DNA of 64,000 bases from Aplysia californica (Eukaryota > Mollusca > Gastropoda > Aplysiida > Aplysiidae). The DNA lies in the NCBI RefSeq assembly GCF_000002075.1, contig NW_004797795.1:175478-239477 (forward strand). The letters are read 5' to 3'. Under the pieces are notes generated by a model. The model was not told where the DNA came from, ran no database searches, and worked only from the letters and a program-made list of their open reading frames with translations. Position numbers and translations under genes: made by a program. Below are positions 12,113 through 44,900 of the stretch, one piece after another; position 1 is the stretch's first letter; every line of letters begins with the position of its first letter.

Positions 12113-12487
12113 AGGAAAAAGAAAAAAAGAAGACAATACAGCGTAACTGTTATGCTCTTTAAACTTGCTGAAAAACAATTCACAGTGGAACGAATCAAGT
12201 TCAATATTAATTAAAAAATTTTGGAAAATTTTGGAAAATATCAAGATTTTCCTAAACCTTAAGGTAGACCGTAGGCTTAAATGAGTTTGTTGATAATTTT
12301 AAATTTCGTATTTTAGCTTGGGGGTAGTTTTTCTTTCGAAGCTTTCAGAGTACTGGCTTTTTAAATAATGATGTTAAATACGGTACTCAATCTGGGCATG
12401 TGGTACAGCTTTGTTGTCTTGTGTGCCGGTGAAATGTTATAGGTTTATCAGCTCTTGCTTTTGTAACAGTTATTTACATTTATTTAC

Positions 12488-12493
<6 letters not shown>

Positions 12494-12529
<36 letters not shown>
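12494..12529. repeat. (TA)n microsatellite next to a splice acceptor
   Basis: A perfect TA repeat ends about 17 bases before the SAYSD1 exon. Only a short pyrimidine stretch (TTCTTTTTCGCAG) separates it from the exon, so length change here could affect splicing. Confidence 0.85.
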
Positions 12530-12534
<5 letters not shown>

Positions 12535-12546
12535 TCTTTTTCGCAG

Positions 12547-12993
12547 AGACCCAGTGAACACTCTTCAGCTGTATCCCCCGAACAAGATGTTGTGGCCACA
12601 GATTCTTCTACTGCCGCAGCTGAAAAGCCAAGGCAAAGATCCACTGGCTCAGAAAAGCCAGAGTCCAGCAGGACAGGGACAGATGAAGGAGAGGATAATT
12701 TGACTTGTGATGATTTACCTTCATTGTCATGGAGGACTGTGTGGTTTTTACGTTTCTTAAAGTGTCTGCTTTGGCTGTTGCTATGGGGAGCGTTTATTGA
12801 GCTTGAGTTTGGTGCCGTATTTTTCGCCATATCTTTGATATTCTTTATTTATTTCAATACTAGAACTGGTCCAAAGGAAAGTAAACTCAGTGCTTATTCT
12901 GTATTTAATGAGAATTGTGAACAGATTCAAGGAACTTTGACAGCGGAGAAACTTCAAAGAGAAATGTTTAGGGTACCAGGTCTTCCATCGTGA
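12547..12993 (+). CDS. SAYSD1: SAYSvFN domain-containing protein 1, last exon (partial gene)
   Basis: The exon encodes 148 residues and begins in phase 0 after a TTTTTCGCAG acceptor. It carries a Ser/Glu/Thr-rich linker, a Trp/Leu/Phe-rich hydrophobic hairpin (about 12745-12865, including LLWLLLWGAFIELEFG and an AVFFAISLIFFIYF segment), then the family signature LSAYSVFN (about 12889-12912) and NCEQIQGTLTAEKLQREM, with a TGA stop at 12991-12993. The C-terminal signature and the two-part membrane hairpin match the SAYSD1 family, whose human protein is about 183 residues in two exons. SAYSD1 is described as an ER membrane receptor that senses UFM1-modified ribosomes during translocation quality control. 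The 5' exon, with the start and a short Arg-rich N-terminus, was not found; it may lie upstream in or beyond the window. Identity is strong; the gene model is incomplete. Confidence 0.9.
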   Translation, partial: RPSEHSSAVSPEQDVVATDSSTAAAEKPRQRSTGSEKPESSRTGTDEGEDNLTCDDLPSLSWRTVWFLRFLKCLLWLLLWGAFIELEFGAVFFAISLIFFIYFNTRTGPKESKLSAYSVFNENCEQIQGTLTAEKLQREMFRVPGLPS

Positions 12994-13184
12994 TAATCCT
13001 TTGAATGAGACTGATTGTGTATGTGGACGTTAATCATTGATCGTGCAAGATTATTGTTTGGACTCAACAAGAATTTATGCCTGGGTCAGTCCTCATCCAT
13101 ACTGCAACCACTAAGTGCACTTTAGCTAACAGCATTTCATGTCTACATATTATAAATACTTCCTGCTACCTTTGTGTCCTGATC

Positions 13185-13190
13185 ATTAAA
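13185..13190 (+). terminator. Possible SAYSD1 poly(A) signal ATTAAA
   Basis: ATTAAA lies about 190 bases after the SAYSD1 stop. No canonical AATAAA is nearer. Weak evidence, from position only. Confidence 0.35.
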
Positions 13191-13492
13191 TTCTGTGATG
13201 CTGTAAATTGAACACATTTTCAGGGTCTTTTTTTCTGATTGAATGTATTTTCCTGAATGCTTATGTGCATGTTTTTGCATAGGTGTGCCACAAAAAAGTG
13301 TCTAGTTAACGAAGCTAAAGGCACTTCCACGGAAAGTTAGTCATCAAATGAAAATGAATTTCAAAAGGCAAATACAAATATTCCTACTGAAAACCACTAA
13401 AGATGGAAATAATCATTTCTGTATGTCATGTTGTAGGTATGATGCTCGAAGTATTGAGATTATTACCCTTGAATACATATATATATATAATA

Positions 13493-14155
13493 CAGTCGAA
13501 CCTGCCCTGATGGCCACCTCTATAAGACGGCCACCTGTACAAACGGCCACTTTCCATTTCCCCCCTTTCGTTTTTTCTATATAATTTAACTGTGTAAAAC
13601 GGGCACCTGTCCAACGTGGCCGCGGCCACCATATTTTAACACACAACCCCTATCACACTAAGCTATAACACCTGTCTTAGATGACCACCTTAGTGACTCC
13701 ATTACGTTTTGTCATAAATTGTGCACTGGCCCCTGGCGTTGTGGGCGAGCCGTCATAATCCAATCACTTGTCGTTGTTGTTAGGTAGTCCCTCCAACCAA
13801 TTATGTTGCGTAGGCCCCTCCCACTGTTGACCAATAGGTACCAATTTTCAGCTGCTGAAAAGGTAAGCATGTGATCCCTCATAACCCATAAGCCCCGCCC
13901 AGAACTCGTACACAAATCGTAAGTGAGATGAGTGGTCACTGTTTACCCAATCTGTAACAAAGTAACAAAGTGACAGAAGCGTTGCTCGTTCTTAGAGTGG
14001 TGGGGACCCATGTGTTTGTTTTAACATTGCACTCCTCGTCTGATACATTTCGTTTTATTGTCTTGCGCAAAATCAGCAACAAAATAAAAATAACAAACTA
14101 AATACGAACCAACAACAACAAAAACAACAACAGTGCGGCTACTTTCGATTGCACC
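13493..14155 (+). mobile_element. Pogo-like MITE, family T, 3'-truncated copy
   Basis: It starts TA-CAGTCGAACCTG and shares almost all of its length with the copy at 44092-44886, and in reverse with 50514-51249. Both subterminal CCACCTCTATAAGACGGCCA blocks and the following GTAAAACGGGCACCTGTCCA block are kept. The right terminal repeat is missing after about 14155. The CAG start, TA target and GGCCAC-rich ends resemble pogo/Tigger-type Tc1-mariner MITEs. No transposase is seen. Confidence 0.8.
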
Positions 14156-14762
14156 ATGGGTTGGAGTTGATACAGGTGTCTTGGCTTCAAGGGGGGTGTT
14201 AATCTACTACTATATTATCTCTCTATCAAAGACAGCAGATTTGTTGACCTCGTTAAGTCAGTTAATATGTGCTACTTTATTCTGAAATAATATATGTGAA
14301 AGACAGTGATATGCTGTGAACAATGTAAAGTGCCGCACTCACTTCCTCGCAGAAATGTGTACAAGGCACAATCGCTGTGGATTTAGTTCTTGGTGTGCTC
14401 TGTCTAGTTCTTCTGGGACACTCTCGGTCATTCCCCCCCGGGCGGTGCCACTGACCGAAGTGTCTTTAGGCCATTCTCAAAGTGTGGACATTTCTCGTTC
14501 TTATGCACGGTAGAATTGTAAATGGGCTAATTCAACAATGTCACGCTCATAGCTGTACCTGAACAACAGGGAACTGCTGCTTTTTCTTTCCTAATCCTTA
14601 CTATCGCCATTTCCTCTACTTTTGCATGTTTGTCACACTCTTGTGACCTGCTGTTTTCGGGGTGCCTTGAAAGTCGAAACAGACTTTGTGCTGTTGAAGC
14701 TAGTCAGGTGAGCAGAGTAAGCCCGATTCCCTGTAAAGACTTCTGTGTTGACATCCACCCCT
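14156..14762. other. No gene recognised
   Basis: Intergenic sequence between SAYSD1 and the 3' end of COG2. An open frame of 65 codons at 14316-14513 has no recognisable family features. Confidence 0.3.
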
Positions 14763-14815
14763 TGGCGCTCACATGACCTTAAGCAGTTGCAAGCGCCGTA
14801 AAACTTTTGCTAAAA
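14763..14815 (-). repeat. GGCGCTCGCAAC short interspersed repeat (family S)
   Basis: Reverse copy of a short repeat whose plus form reads GTTTTAGTAGA, then TTTTACGGCGCTCGCAACTG, then GGTCATATGAGCGCC. The GGCGCTC and GAGCGCC blocks can pair as a hairpin. Other copies: 15191-15263, 34874-34933, 35183-35255 and 57032-57075. Confidence 0.7.
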
Positions 14816-15190
14816 AAAACCCCAAAAACTCTTAGTCAAATTGCTCATGGACAAAATAAAGTAATAAAGCCTCAAAAGATTGGTGACTTTCTCCGTGACC
14901 CACTGCGCCCACCTACCAAGAATTGTAGTACTGATGAGCAAATTCCTGGGCACAGTGTGCGCATTTAGGGTATGATGCCGGAAGGTGATTCTTAAACACA
15001 CATGCATGCATGAACGCACGCACACACATACATACGCGTGAGCTAGCAATGATAACAGAATTAGTGTTGTGTGATCACCTTTCCCGTCGTCACCATATTT
15101 AACATAGTACTTGAATTGAATGACAAAAATATCTCTTGTGTCCCTTGATTTTTCACGTCCAAAAACATCAACTCATCCACAGTCAGTTTT

Positions 15191-15260
15191 GTTTTAGTAG
15201 AGGTTTTACGGCGCTCGCAACTGCATAAGGTCATATGAGCGCCAGAAGATTAGAGGTGTT

Positions 15261-15263
<3 letters not shown>
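15191..15263 (+). repeat. Family S short interspersed repeat
   Basis: The most complete plus-strand copy of family S, running from GTTTTAGTAGAGG to GATTAGAGGTGTTAC, followed at once by the GA repeat. It faces the reverse copy at 14763-14815. Confidence 0.75.
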
Positions 15264-15265
<2 letters not shown>

Positions 15266-15356
<91 letters not shown>

Positions 15357-15433
15357 AGGAGAAAGAGAAAGTGGGAGAGATATATATAGAGAAAGAGCAA
15401 GACACACCAGAGACAGAGAGAGAGAGAGCGAGC

Positions 15434-15473
<40 letters not shown>

Positions 15474-15532
15474 AGGGGGAAGAAAGAGAGAGAGAGGTAG
15501 AGAGAGAGGTAGAAAGAGAGAGAGAGAGCTAG
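15266..15532. repeat. (GA)n microsatellite tract
   Basis: A near-perfect GA repeat to about 15353, then degenerate GA-rich sequence up to the gap. Apparent long open frames here are repeat translations, not genes. Confidence 0.95.
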
Positions 15533-15861
15533 NNNNNNNNNNNNNNNNNNNNNNNNNNNNNNNNNNNNNNNNNNNNNNNNNNNNNNNNNNNNNNNNNNNN
15601 NNNNNNNNNNNNNNNNNNNNNNNNNNNNNNNNNNNNNNNNNNNNNNNNNNNNNNNNNNNNNNNNNNNNNNNNNNNNNNNNNNNNNNNNNNNNNNNNNNNN
15701 NNNNNNNNNNNNNNNNNNNNNNNNNNNNNNNNNNNNNNNNNNNNNNNNNNNNNNNNNNNNNNNNNNNNNNNNNNNNNNNNNNNNNNNNNNNNNNNNNNNN
15801 NNNNNNNNNNNNNNNNNNNNNNNNNNNNNNNNNNNNNNNNNNNNNNNNNNNNNNNNNNNNN
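15533..15861. other. Assembly gap (329 N)
   Basis: Unknown bases, bounded on the left by GA-rich repeat. The repeat probably caused the break in the assembly. Confidence 1.
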
Positions 15862-16380
15862 GGGGAAGAGCTGTGTTGAGAAAATCGAGGTTTCATCTAA
15901 TGATCTTGAAACACCATAAAACAAACTAGTGACTCCCTCAAAGTCTCAAACTAAAAATAGTGCAGGTTTTTCAAAGCAAAAGTAGAGCTACTTGTGAATC
16001 AACACTTCACTGATTCATTGAAATATTCAGTACAAAGAAAATACAAGCCCATAAAGTTTAACCATGTCTTATTCTAGACAACAAACTACATGTTCCAAAA
16101 AAGCAAGGCCACAAGCTGAGAAGGTAAAAAAAACCCACTTTGTTTTAGGAATACAGTAAAACACAAACCTTGTGGGACCAAAGAATTTCTTCTTGTTAAG
16201 CAGGTTTCATGTAAAAGCAAGGTGCAATGCATAGAAAAGAGGTGGGGAAAAAACTCGGGGATTTGAAATCCTTTTGTGGTGAAAGGAGTTTTGTATTAAA
16301 TGGCTACATGTTCAACAAAGTTTATTATATTTTCTGTGTCATTGCAAACAAAAGTACATGCTTGGAAAGTTGGGTTCTTT
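15862..16380. other. No gene recognised
   Basis: AT-rich intergenic sequence. No conserved frame or repeat end was seen. Confidence 0.3.
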
Positions 16381-16665
16381 TTAACTCTTTGTCTCCAGCA
16401 AGGCGCTCCCAGCGGCTCATGGTCAGAACCCCTGTGCCAGTGCGCCGCTGGCAGCGGCTTGGGCACATTGACTTTGACATCAAATTAGTTTTCTGCAATT
16501 GCCGAGAACAGGGGATTTCATTCATTAGATGAAAAACTATCAAAATAGGCTGACTTGTTTTTTTATTTAAGGACCCATTTAGTGACGTTTTTGTCATTTT
16601 TAGATTTAGTATAAAAAAAAGGGCCCGGCGTAGTGGGTTTACCCCCCACGGAGATAAAGACTTAA
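16381..16665. mobile_element. TTAA/TIR MITE, family B
   Basis: It starts TTAACTCTTTGTCTCC (16381) and ends with the near-complement GGAGATAAAGACTTAA (16650-16665). At 285 bp it is far too short to encode a transposase. TTAA at both ends fits piggyBac-type target duplication. Confidence 0.75.
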
Positions 16666-17419
16666 TCTCATTGGCACCTTTATTTTATTTGCAGCTACTG
16701 TTCCCAAAACTGACTTCATAAAATATATTAAAAGAAAAATTAAGTTATCATGTATAGATTCTAATGTCGTCTATATTATGCTATGTTACTGGAAATTTAT
16801 TCAGTTTCTTTTTTACTATGAAAATTCAAGAATAACCAAAAGTATTCTTTTACTCTCATCTACAGTCTAGCACGTACATAGCCAACATGATATGGCAAAA
16901 CACACACATAGTGAGCTGACTTTCAGGCCCCACATTCTTTCCTCATACATGATATATGAACTAAAGACATCCATAGCAAAGTTTGTACATAAAGAGAAGA
17001 TTTATGCATCCCACCAATTTTGGTAGGGCCTACATGCGTGCTAGCCTGTGCTATATATATACAAACTGTTAGACATGACTATGCAACAGCATGAAAGTAT
17101 TTCTGCCACAAGCTGTTCATGTCATGCAAGGCCAGAGGAGCAACATGGAAACATATAGTCTATAGAGAAATGCTGGCACTTCACGAAAATGATGAAATTA
17201 CCGGTAATATTCTAATAATCATCTGAAGACGTTGTATTTGAAACTGTTAGTGTTAGTTTAAGCATGATTATCTGCAACGTGCACTAAATGTTTCCAACAA
17301 AGCCGAAAATGTTCCTGAATTCTAAAGTCTGGTGCAGTAATAATAATGGTTGTAAAGCACACAGAGAGAGCCTATTGTAAAGAGTGGATATATGTGCTAT
17401 ACAAATGCAAATTAAAATA
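16666..17419. other. Intergenic, with a SINE tail fragment
   Basis: About 17338-17412 resembles the tail of the SINE at 11104-11460 (a TGTAAAG..GTGCTATACAAATGC block). Nothing else is recognised. Confidence 0.4.
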
Positions 17420-18236
17420 CAGTGGAACTCGGATTCAACGAGAACTCGGATTCAAAGAGATGAGATAGATTGCCCGTTTTTTTTTCTTCTTTAAAATCAA
17501 TAAAAATAACCCGGATTCAACGAGCACTTAAATCAGCGAGCTCGGATTCAACGAGGTCGCTTCCTGGGTGAACAGCCCCGGCAGACGTGGCTTCGCTCAT
17601 TTTTCTCTCACAACAAACTTTATCCATTCCCGGAAACCATCATTGCTCCTGCATCGTGAACCATTGGCATTATTCACTTAGCCGATTGCATGCGACCAAT
17701 CAGCGGCCTTTTTTCATACTAACACATGCGTTGTTGGCACGCGCACATGTCTACTCTGGCTTGTGTTGGGGTCGGAAGGGCGGCCTGCACACGTGTGGCT
17801 GTGTGTGCATGTGGGGGCACTAGCGGTCCGGGCGTTGAACGTCGCAGAAAAAAAATGCGTCGCACCCAGTCTTTTTTTCCCCCCTCAGCAACTCGTCATT
17901 ATTACAATGATAAGCTAGTCTTGACGTAGATCTACGTAATGAATCGTGCGCTGGTCTATGGAATCAAAAGGTGCCGTATGCTAAGCTCTACACAGCAACA
18001 CAACTTTTTGGTAAACAATCGAGATGACACAGGCGTGTGCATTTGAACGAATCTGTCTTTTTTTTTACACAGCTCATAATATGCACGCATAGCAGGCACT
18101 ACTTGTGAATTCTCTTTAAACATTATTTGCTCAGTGCCTGTAATTATCTACACAAAACCTCATGTTTGCTATAACGAACACTCGGATTCAACGAGATTTA
18201 AGGTCAGGTCAGGCGACCTCGTAGAGAGTTCCCCTG
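17420..18236. mobile_element. Pogo-like MITE, family U
   Basis: It begins TA-CAGTGGAACTCGG and ends with GAGTTCCCCTG-TA, with subterminal ACTCGGATTCAACGAG blocks in inverted orientation near both ends (17425-17450, 17510-17560 and 18178-18197). TA flanks both sides. About 817 bp, with no transposase. The interior 17765-18080 recurs at 43286-43597. Confidence 0.8.
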
Positions 18237-19286
18237 TATTATCAAACATTGATACTGAAGAAAAAAGAAAATCAACGATAACAAAAGTCCCAAGTCCCTT
18301 AATTTTCAGAGCTCTGTGTTTATGGCATGCTTGTTTCATACCCATTGTCCAAGCCACAAGCACAGAAATAAAGCTTATCTATAGGTGAATAGGTAAGAAG
18401 GGAAAGCGAATGAAAGGTGAGGGAGCGATAGAAAAAGGGAGGGCAAAAGGAACCTCTCTGTTGACTACTGTTGATCCTAATCTATTCCATATATTTATGT
18501 ACCACCTTCAGTGCACACATGAATAACATCTGGCTCATTCATTACTGAATATTATTTTGTAAGAGACAAAAGATGTGACAGTAAGTATTAGATTCTATTG
18601 CTTGTTGCACATTGGACTGTGGCTGGAAAAACCATTGGGCATGAAGCAAATCAGTAAGTGCCATTCACAATGTACTTTCTTTTTTTTCAAGGTGGTTACA
18701 TTTTATGCAGAAAATGAAGGTTAGATTTTGAGCTTTTCCAAGTAAAACAGTGGGGTTATATAGTCAGATTTGTACCGAACTTAATATAGCAATCCCACCT
18801 TCACATTGTTCCTTTCAACCAGCTCTTATTATATAGTATTAAAATTTATTAATGATTGATATTGATAATGCATCCCTCAGTTAACTAGCTACTACATCTT
18901 CACATTACTAGTTTGAAATAGTTTTTCAAAATATTTGCACTCAATTTTGGGCAATATAAAATTTACACTGGACATAATATATCACAAGCTGTGTTTGCAA
19001 ACCAACAAAGAGAAACCAGGATAATCAGAATATATACACATTATGAACAATATAATAAACCATAATAAAACAACCCAAGATCATGCTGCACTATAGCAAT
19101 CAACAACGATGTGCCCATTAGTATCATATACTTGTTGAATGGTTGTGTCTTTGTACAATGTTATCATGTACCAACAGTAAACTTTTGTACAAGACATTGA
19201 AGGAAAATTCTCTTTAAAAAAAAGAGCTAATAACGTCTTTTCTTTCTTTCTTAAACAATAATCTTTTAGAGAAGAGACAGTAGACA
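18237..19286. other. Intergenic and COG2 3' flank
   Basis: AT-rich. On the minus strand an AATAAA is present at 18845-18850, about 440 bases after the COG2 stop, and could be its poly(A) signal. No other gene is seen. Confidence 0.35.
18845..18850 (-). terminator. Possible COG2 poly(A) signal AATAAA
   Basis: Minus-strand AATAAA downstream of the COG2 stop codon. Supported by motif and position only. Confidence 0.3.
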
Positions 19287-41724
<22,438 letters not shown>

Positions 41725-41994
41725 ACTTTTAATTAAGTCTGACGGCACCAAGATAAATGGAAGCAACTACAGACTACACTATTTTCCAAGTAGGCTAGTG
41801 CTCCAAGTCCAAGTCCTAGCGGCGCACAGATTATCTGTGTGTTGTCATTTGTCTGTCACGACTTACAGCCCTTCAACGGATGTTGATGCGAGTTACCTTC
41901 CTTGCCTTGCAAAGGCAAAAGTTGGATGAAATTTATCGCGGATATCGAACAGCTGAATTGCTGTTGAAGAGAAGACGCAAAGTGTGAAGGAAAA
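41725..41994. promoter_or_regulatory. Shared COG2/FNTB bidirectional promoter region
   Basis: This is the whole interval between the two divergent start codons. Both 5' UTRs must lie here unless an upstream non-coding exon exists. In-frame stops precede both starts (41767-41769 for COG2, 41965-41967 for FNTB). No TATA box is obvious. AGATCT satellite begins just beyond both first exons, so this region is a short repeat-free island. Confidence 0.7.
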
Positions 41995-44900
41995 ATGCTA
42001 ACTGACAAACCTTGTGCAGAGATGGAAAAATCACGATTCCGTTGCTTGTCTGTGAATTCTGAAAAAAGAAAATTTGAAGATGAAGGCATAGCTACAAAGA
42101 CGTCAGATGAACAAGTAAGACCAAGATTCTAAATATATTTATATATCTAGGTCGTAGATCTAGATAGACTAGTTTGAAGTTTGAACCTAGATCCTAAGAA
42201 TCTAGAAATCTGCTTAGTTTAATTTACAGTAATAAGGCCTACACTACATTACACTCACTAGGAGATCTGTAGAATCTAGAGATCAATCTAGATTTAGATG
42301 TAGATCTAGATTTCTAATCTAACTACCTACTAGACTAGATCAAGATCTAGATCTAGATTAACTGATTTTTTGGGAAGGAGTTCTGCAGAGGGCCGGCCGA
42401 CCAACAACAGCCCACAAAAGAGGGATTTTGAGCGGAGTAGGCCCCCTATCCTACATGCGATTTAACATAGAAGGACGCAAAATAATTCAGGGGGCCCCCC
42501 ACCTTATTTAGATCTAGATATTAGGTATTAGGTCAGGGGGGCAAGCTCCCCTGAAACCCCCCTACTCTTGGGGCCTAAACCTGTGAATAACAATTGCGGG
42601 GTGGGAACTACCGAAAAAGCGCCAATATTTTTAGGTGTGGCGCCCATCTTGTTTGACGTCGGACCAGGATACTCCTCCGATCACGTGACTACATCTAAAT
42701 ATAGCCTACCGCATGGCACCAAAGATGGAAGTGTCTCTGTGTATATATTAAGTTATTAAGCATCTACCTCTCGCTGTCCGAAGTTCTGATGGCCGAAAAG
42801 ACAGCGCGTCTGCGTTTGAAGTCATGCAAAGATTTTATGTTATGAGCGATTCGATCCTGGTCCCAGACTTTTTTTTTTTCCGGCTGTCGTTATTCTCACC
42901 CGGGGTGAAAATAAGAACATAGATTAATGTTATTCTCACCCGGATATCCATTTTATTCTCAAGTGAGAATAATATTATATATATTGTTATTCTCACCCGA
43001 GTCCGAATATGAAAAAATGTTATTCGGACTCTGATTCTTGTTCCAGCATGACATCACTGCCGACTTCCTGGGACTCGTGACTCCGGCTTCCTGTCCTGCC
43101 TCACTCGTGACTCGCCTCAGACTGGGTAGAAACCGGGATCACTTCGCACAAAATGGCGTTAAATTGTGCAGGAGCCGAGTTTTTATCTTATGATGAATTT
43201 GAGGCCGGCCTGAAAAGTTAAAGCGCTTCTAATAAATGTTTATTTGTCAAGAGGTCATCAGAAGCAATTAAAGATGGCTCGTTAGCGTGTGTCGGGGTCG
43301 GATGGGTGGCCTGCACACGTGTGGCTGTGTGTGCGTCTCAGGGAGGGGGGGGCACTTTCGGTCCGGGCGTTGAATGTCGCATACTCGTCCCCCCCCCGGC
43401 AACTGATCATTACAATAATAAGCTAGTCTTGACGTAGATCTACGTAATGTATTGTGCACTGGTCTATGGAATCAAGAGTTGCCGTATGCTCTGCTCTACA
43501 CAGCAACACAACTTTTTCTTGGTAAAACAATCGAGATGACACAGGCTTGTGTATTTGAACGAATCGGTCTTTTTTTTTACACAGCTCATTATAATACAGG
43601 TGCCAGGTGATCTGTTTATCTTCAATTGTACCTTTTTCTACAACAAGGAAAGTGGGAAACATGGGGGGTGTGGGGGGGGGGGGGGGGCGTATCAATGAGG
43701 CGGCGGGCATCGGATCGGCAGATAAAGTGTGGGGGGAACTAAAAAATGGCGGAAAATTGGAAGCACTGAACGTTAGATCTCTATAGAACGAAGACACTTC
43801 CTTTTTTCCAGACCGTGTCCGAATAACATTTTTTCATGGTCCGAATAATGACCGCCATTTTTCTCACCCGGTCTGAGAATGCAATAGATTTTTAGGTCTA
43901 CCTGGGTGTTGAGAACGGATGACAGAAAATAATATGTGAATTGTAAGACACTGACTGTTCGTGACCTGCCCGAGAGCGCTGGCCGATTTTTCTAGGCTCC
44001 CGCAGGGATTATTATTGTTTTATTTTTTTTTTAATCTTGAGTTGAGAGTATGCAGGCATGTCTTCACCAAAACCCTAGACAAGTGCAAATACAGTCGAAC
44101 CTGGCCTGACGGCCACCTCTATAAGACGGCCACCTGTACAAACGGACACTTTCCATTTCCCCCCTTGCGTTTTTTCTATATAATTTAACTGTGTAAAACG
44201 GGCACCTGTCCAACGCGGCCGCGGCCACCATAATTTAACACACAACCCCTATCATACTAAGCAATAACACCTTAGTGACTCCTTTACGTTTTGTCATAAA
44301 TTGTGCTTTGGCCCCTGGCGTTGTGGGCGAGCCGTCATAATTCAATCACCTGTCGTTGTTGTTAGGTAGTCCCTCCAACCGATCATGTTGCGTATGCCCC
44401 TCCCACTGTTGACCAATAGCTACCAATTTTCAGCTGCTGGCGAGGTAAGCGTGTGATCCCTCATAACCCATCAGCCCCGCCCAGAACTCTACACTAATCG
44501 TAAGTGAGATGAGTGGTCACTGTTTACGCAGTCTGTAACAAAGGACGTCAACATGAACTTCTTGTTACAGAAGCGTCGCTTGTTCTCCGAGTGGTGGCGA
44601 CCCATGTGTTTGTTTTAACATGGCACTCGGTCTTCCTTGTATGATACATTTCGTTTTATTGTCACCCTTGTGCAAAATCAGCGACAAAATAAAAATTACA
44701 AACGAAATACAAACCAACAACAACAACACCTACAAAGACAACATAATGAGGCTACTTTCGATTGGGGCCTCAGATGGGAATGGTTTGTTTTCTTTATCTT
44801 GATCAGTCCTGCCTAAGATGGCCACCTGTCTTATACGGCCACTTTTCTCCTTGACAAAGGGTGGCCGTCTTACACAGGTTTGACTGTATATTCATTCTAA

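Noticed and set aside
15206-15924. Long open frames over the GA repeat and the N-gap
   Set aside because: They translate only dinucleotide repeat and unknown bases.
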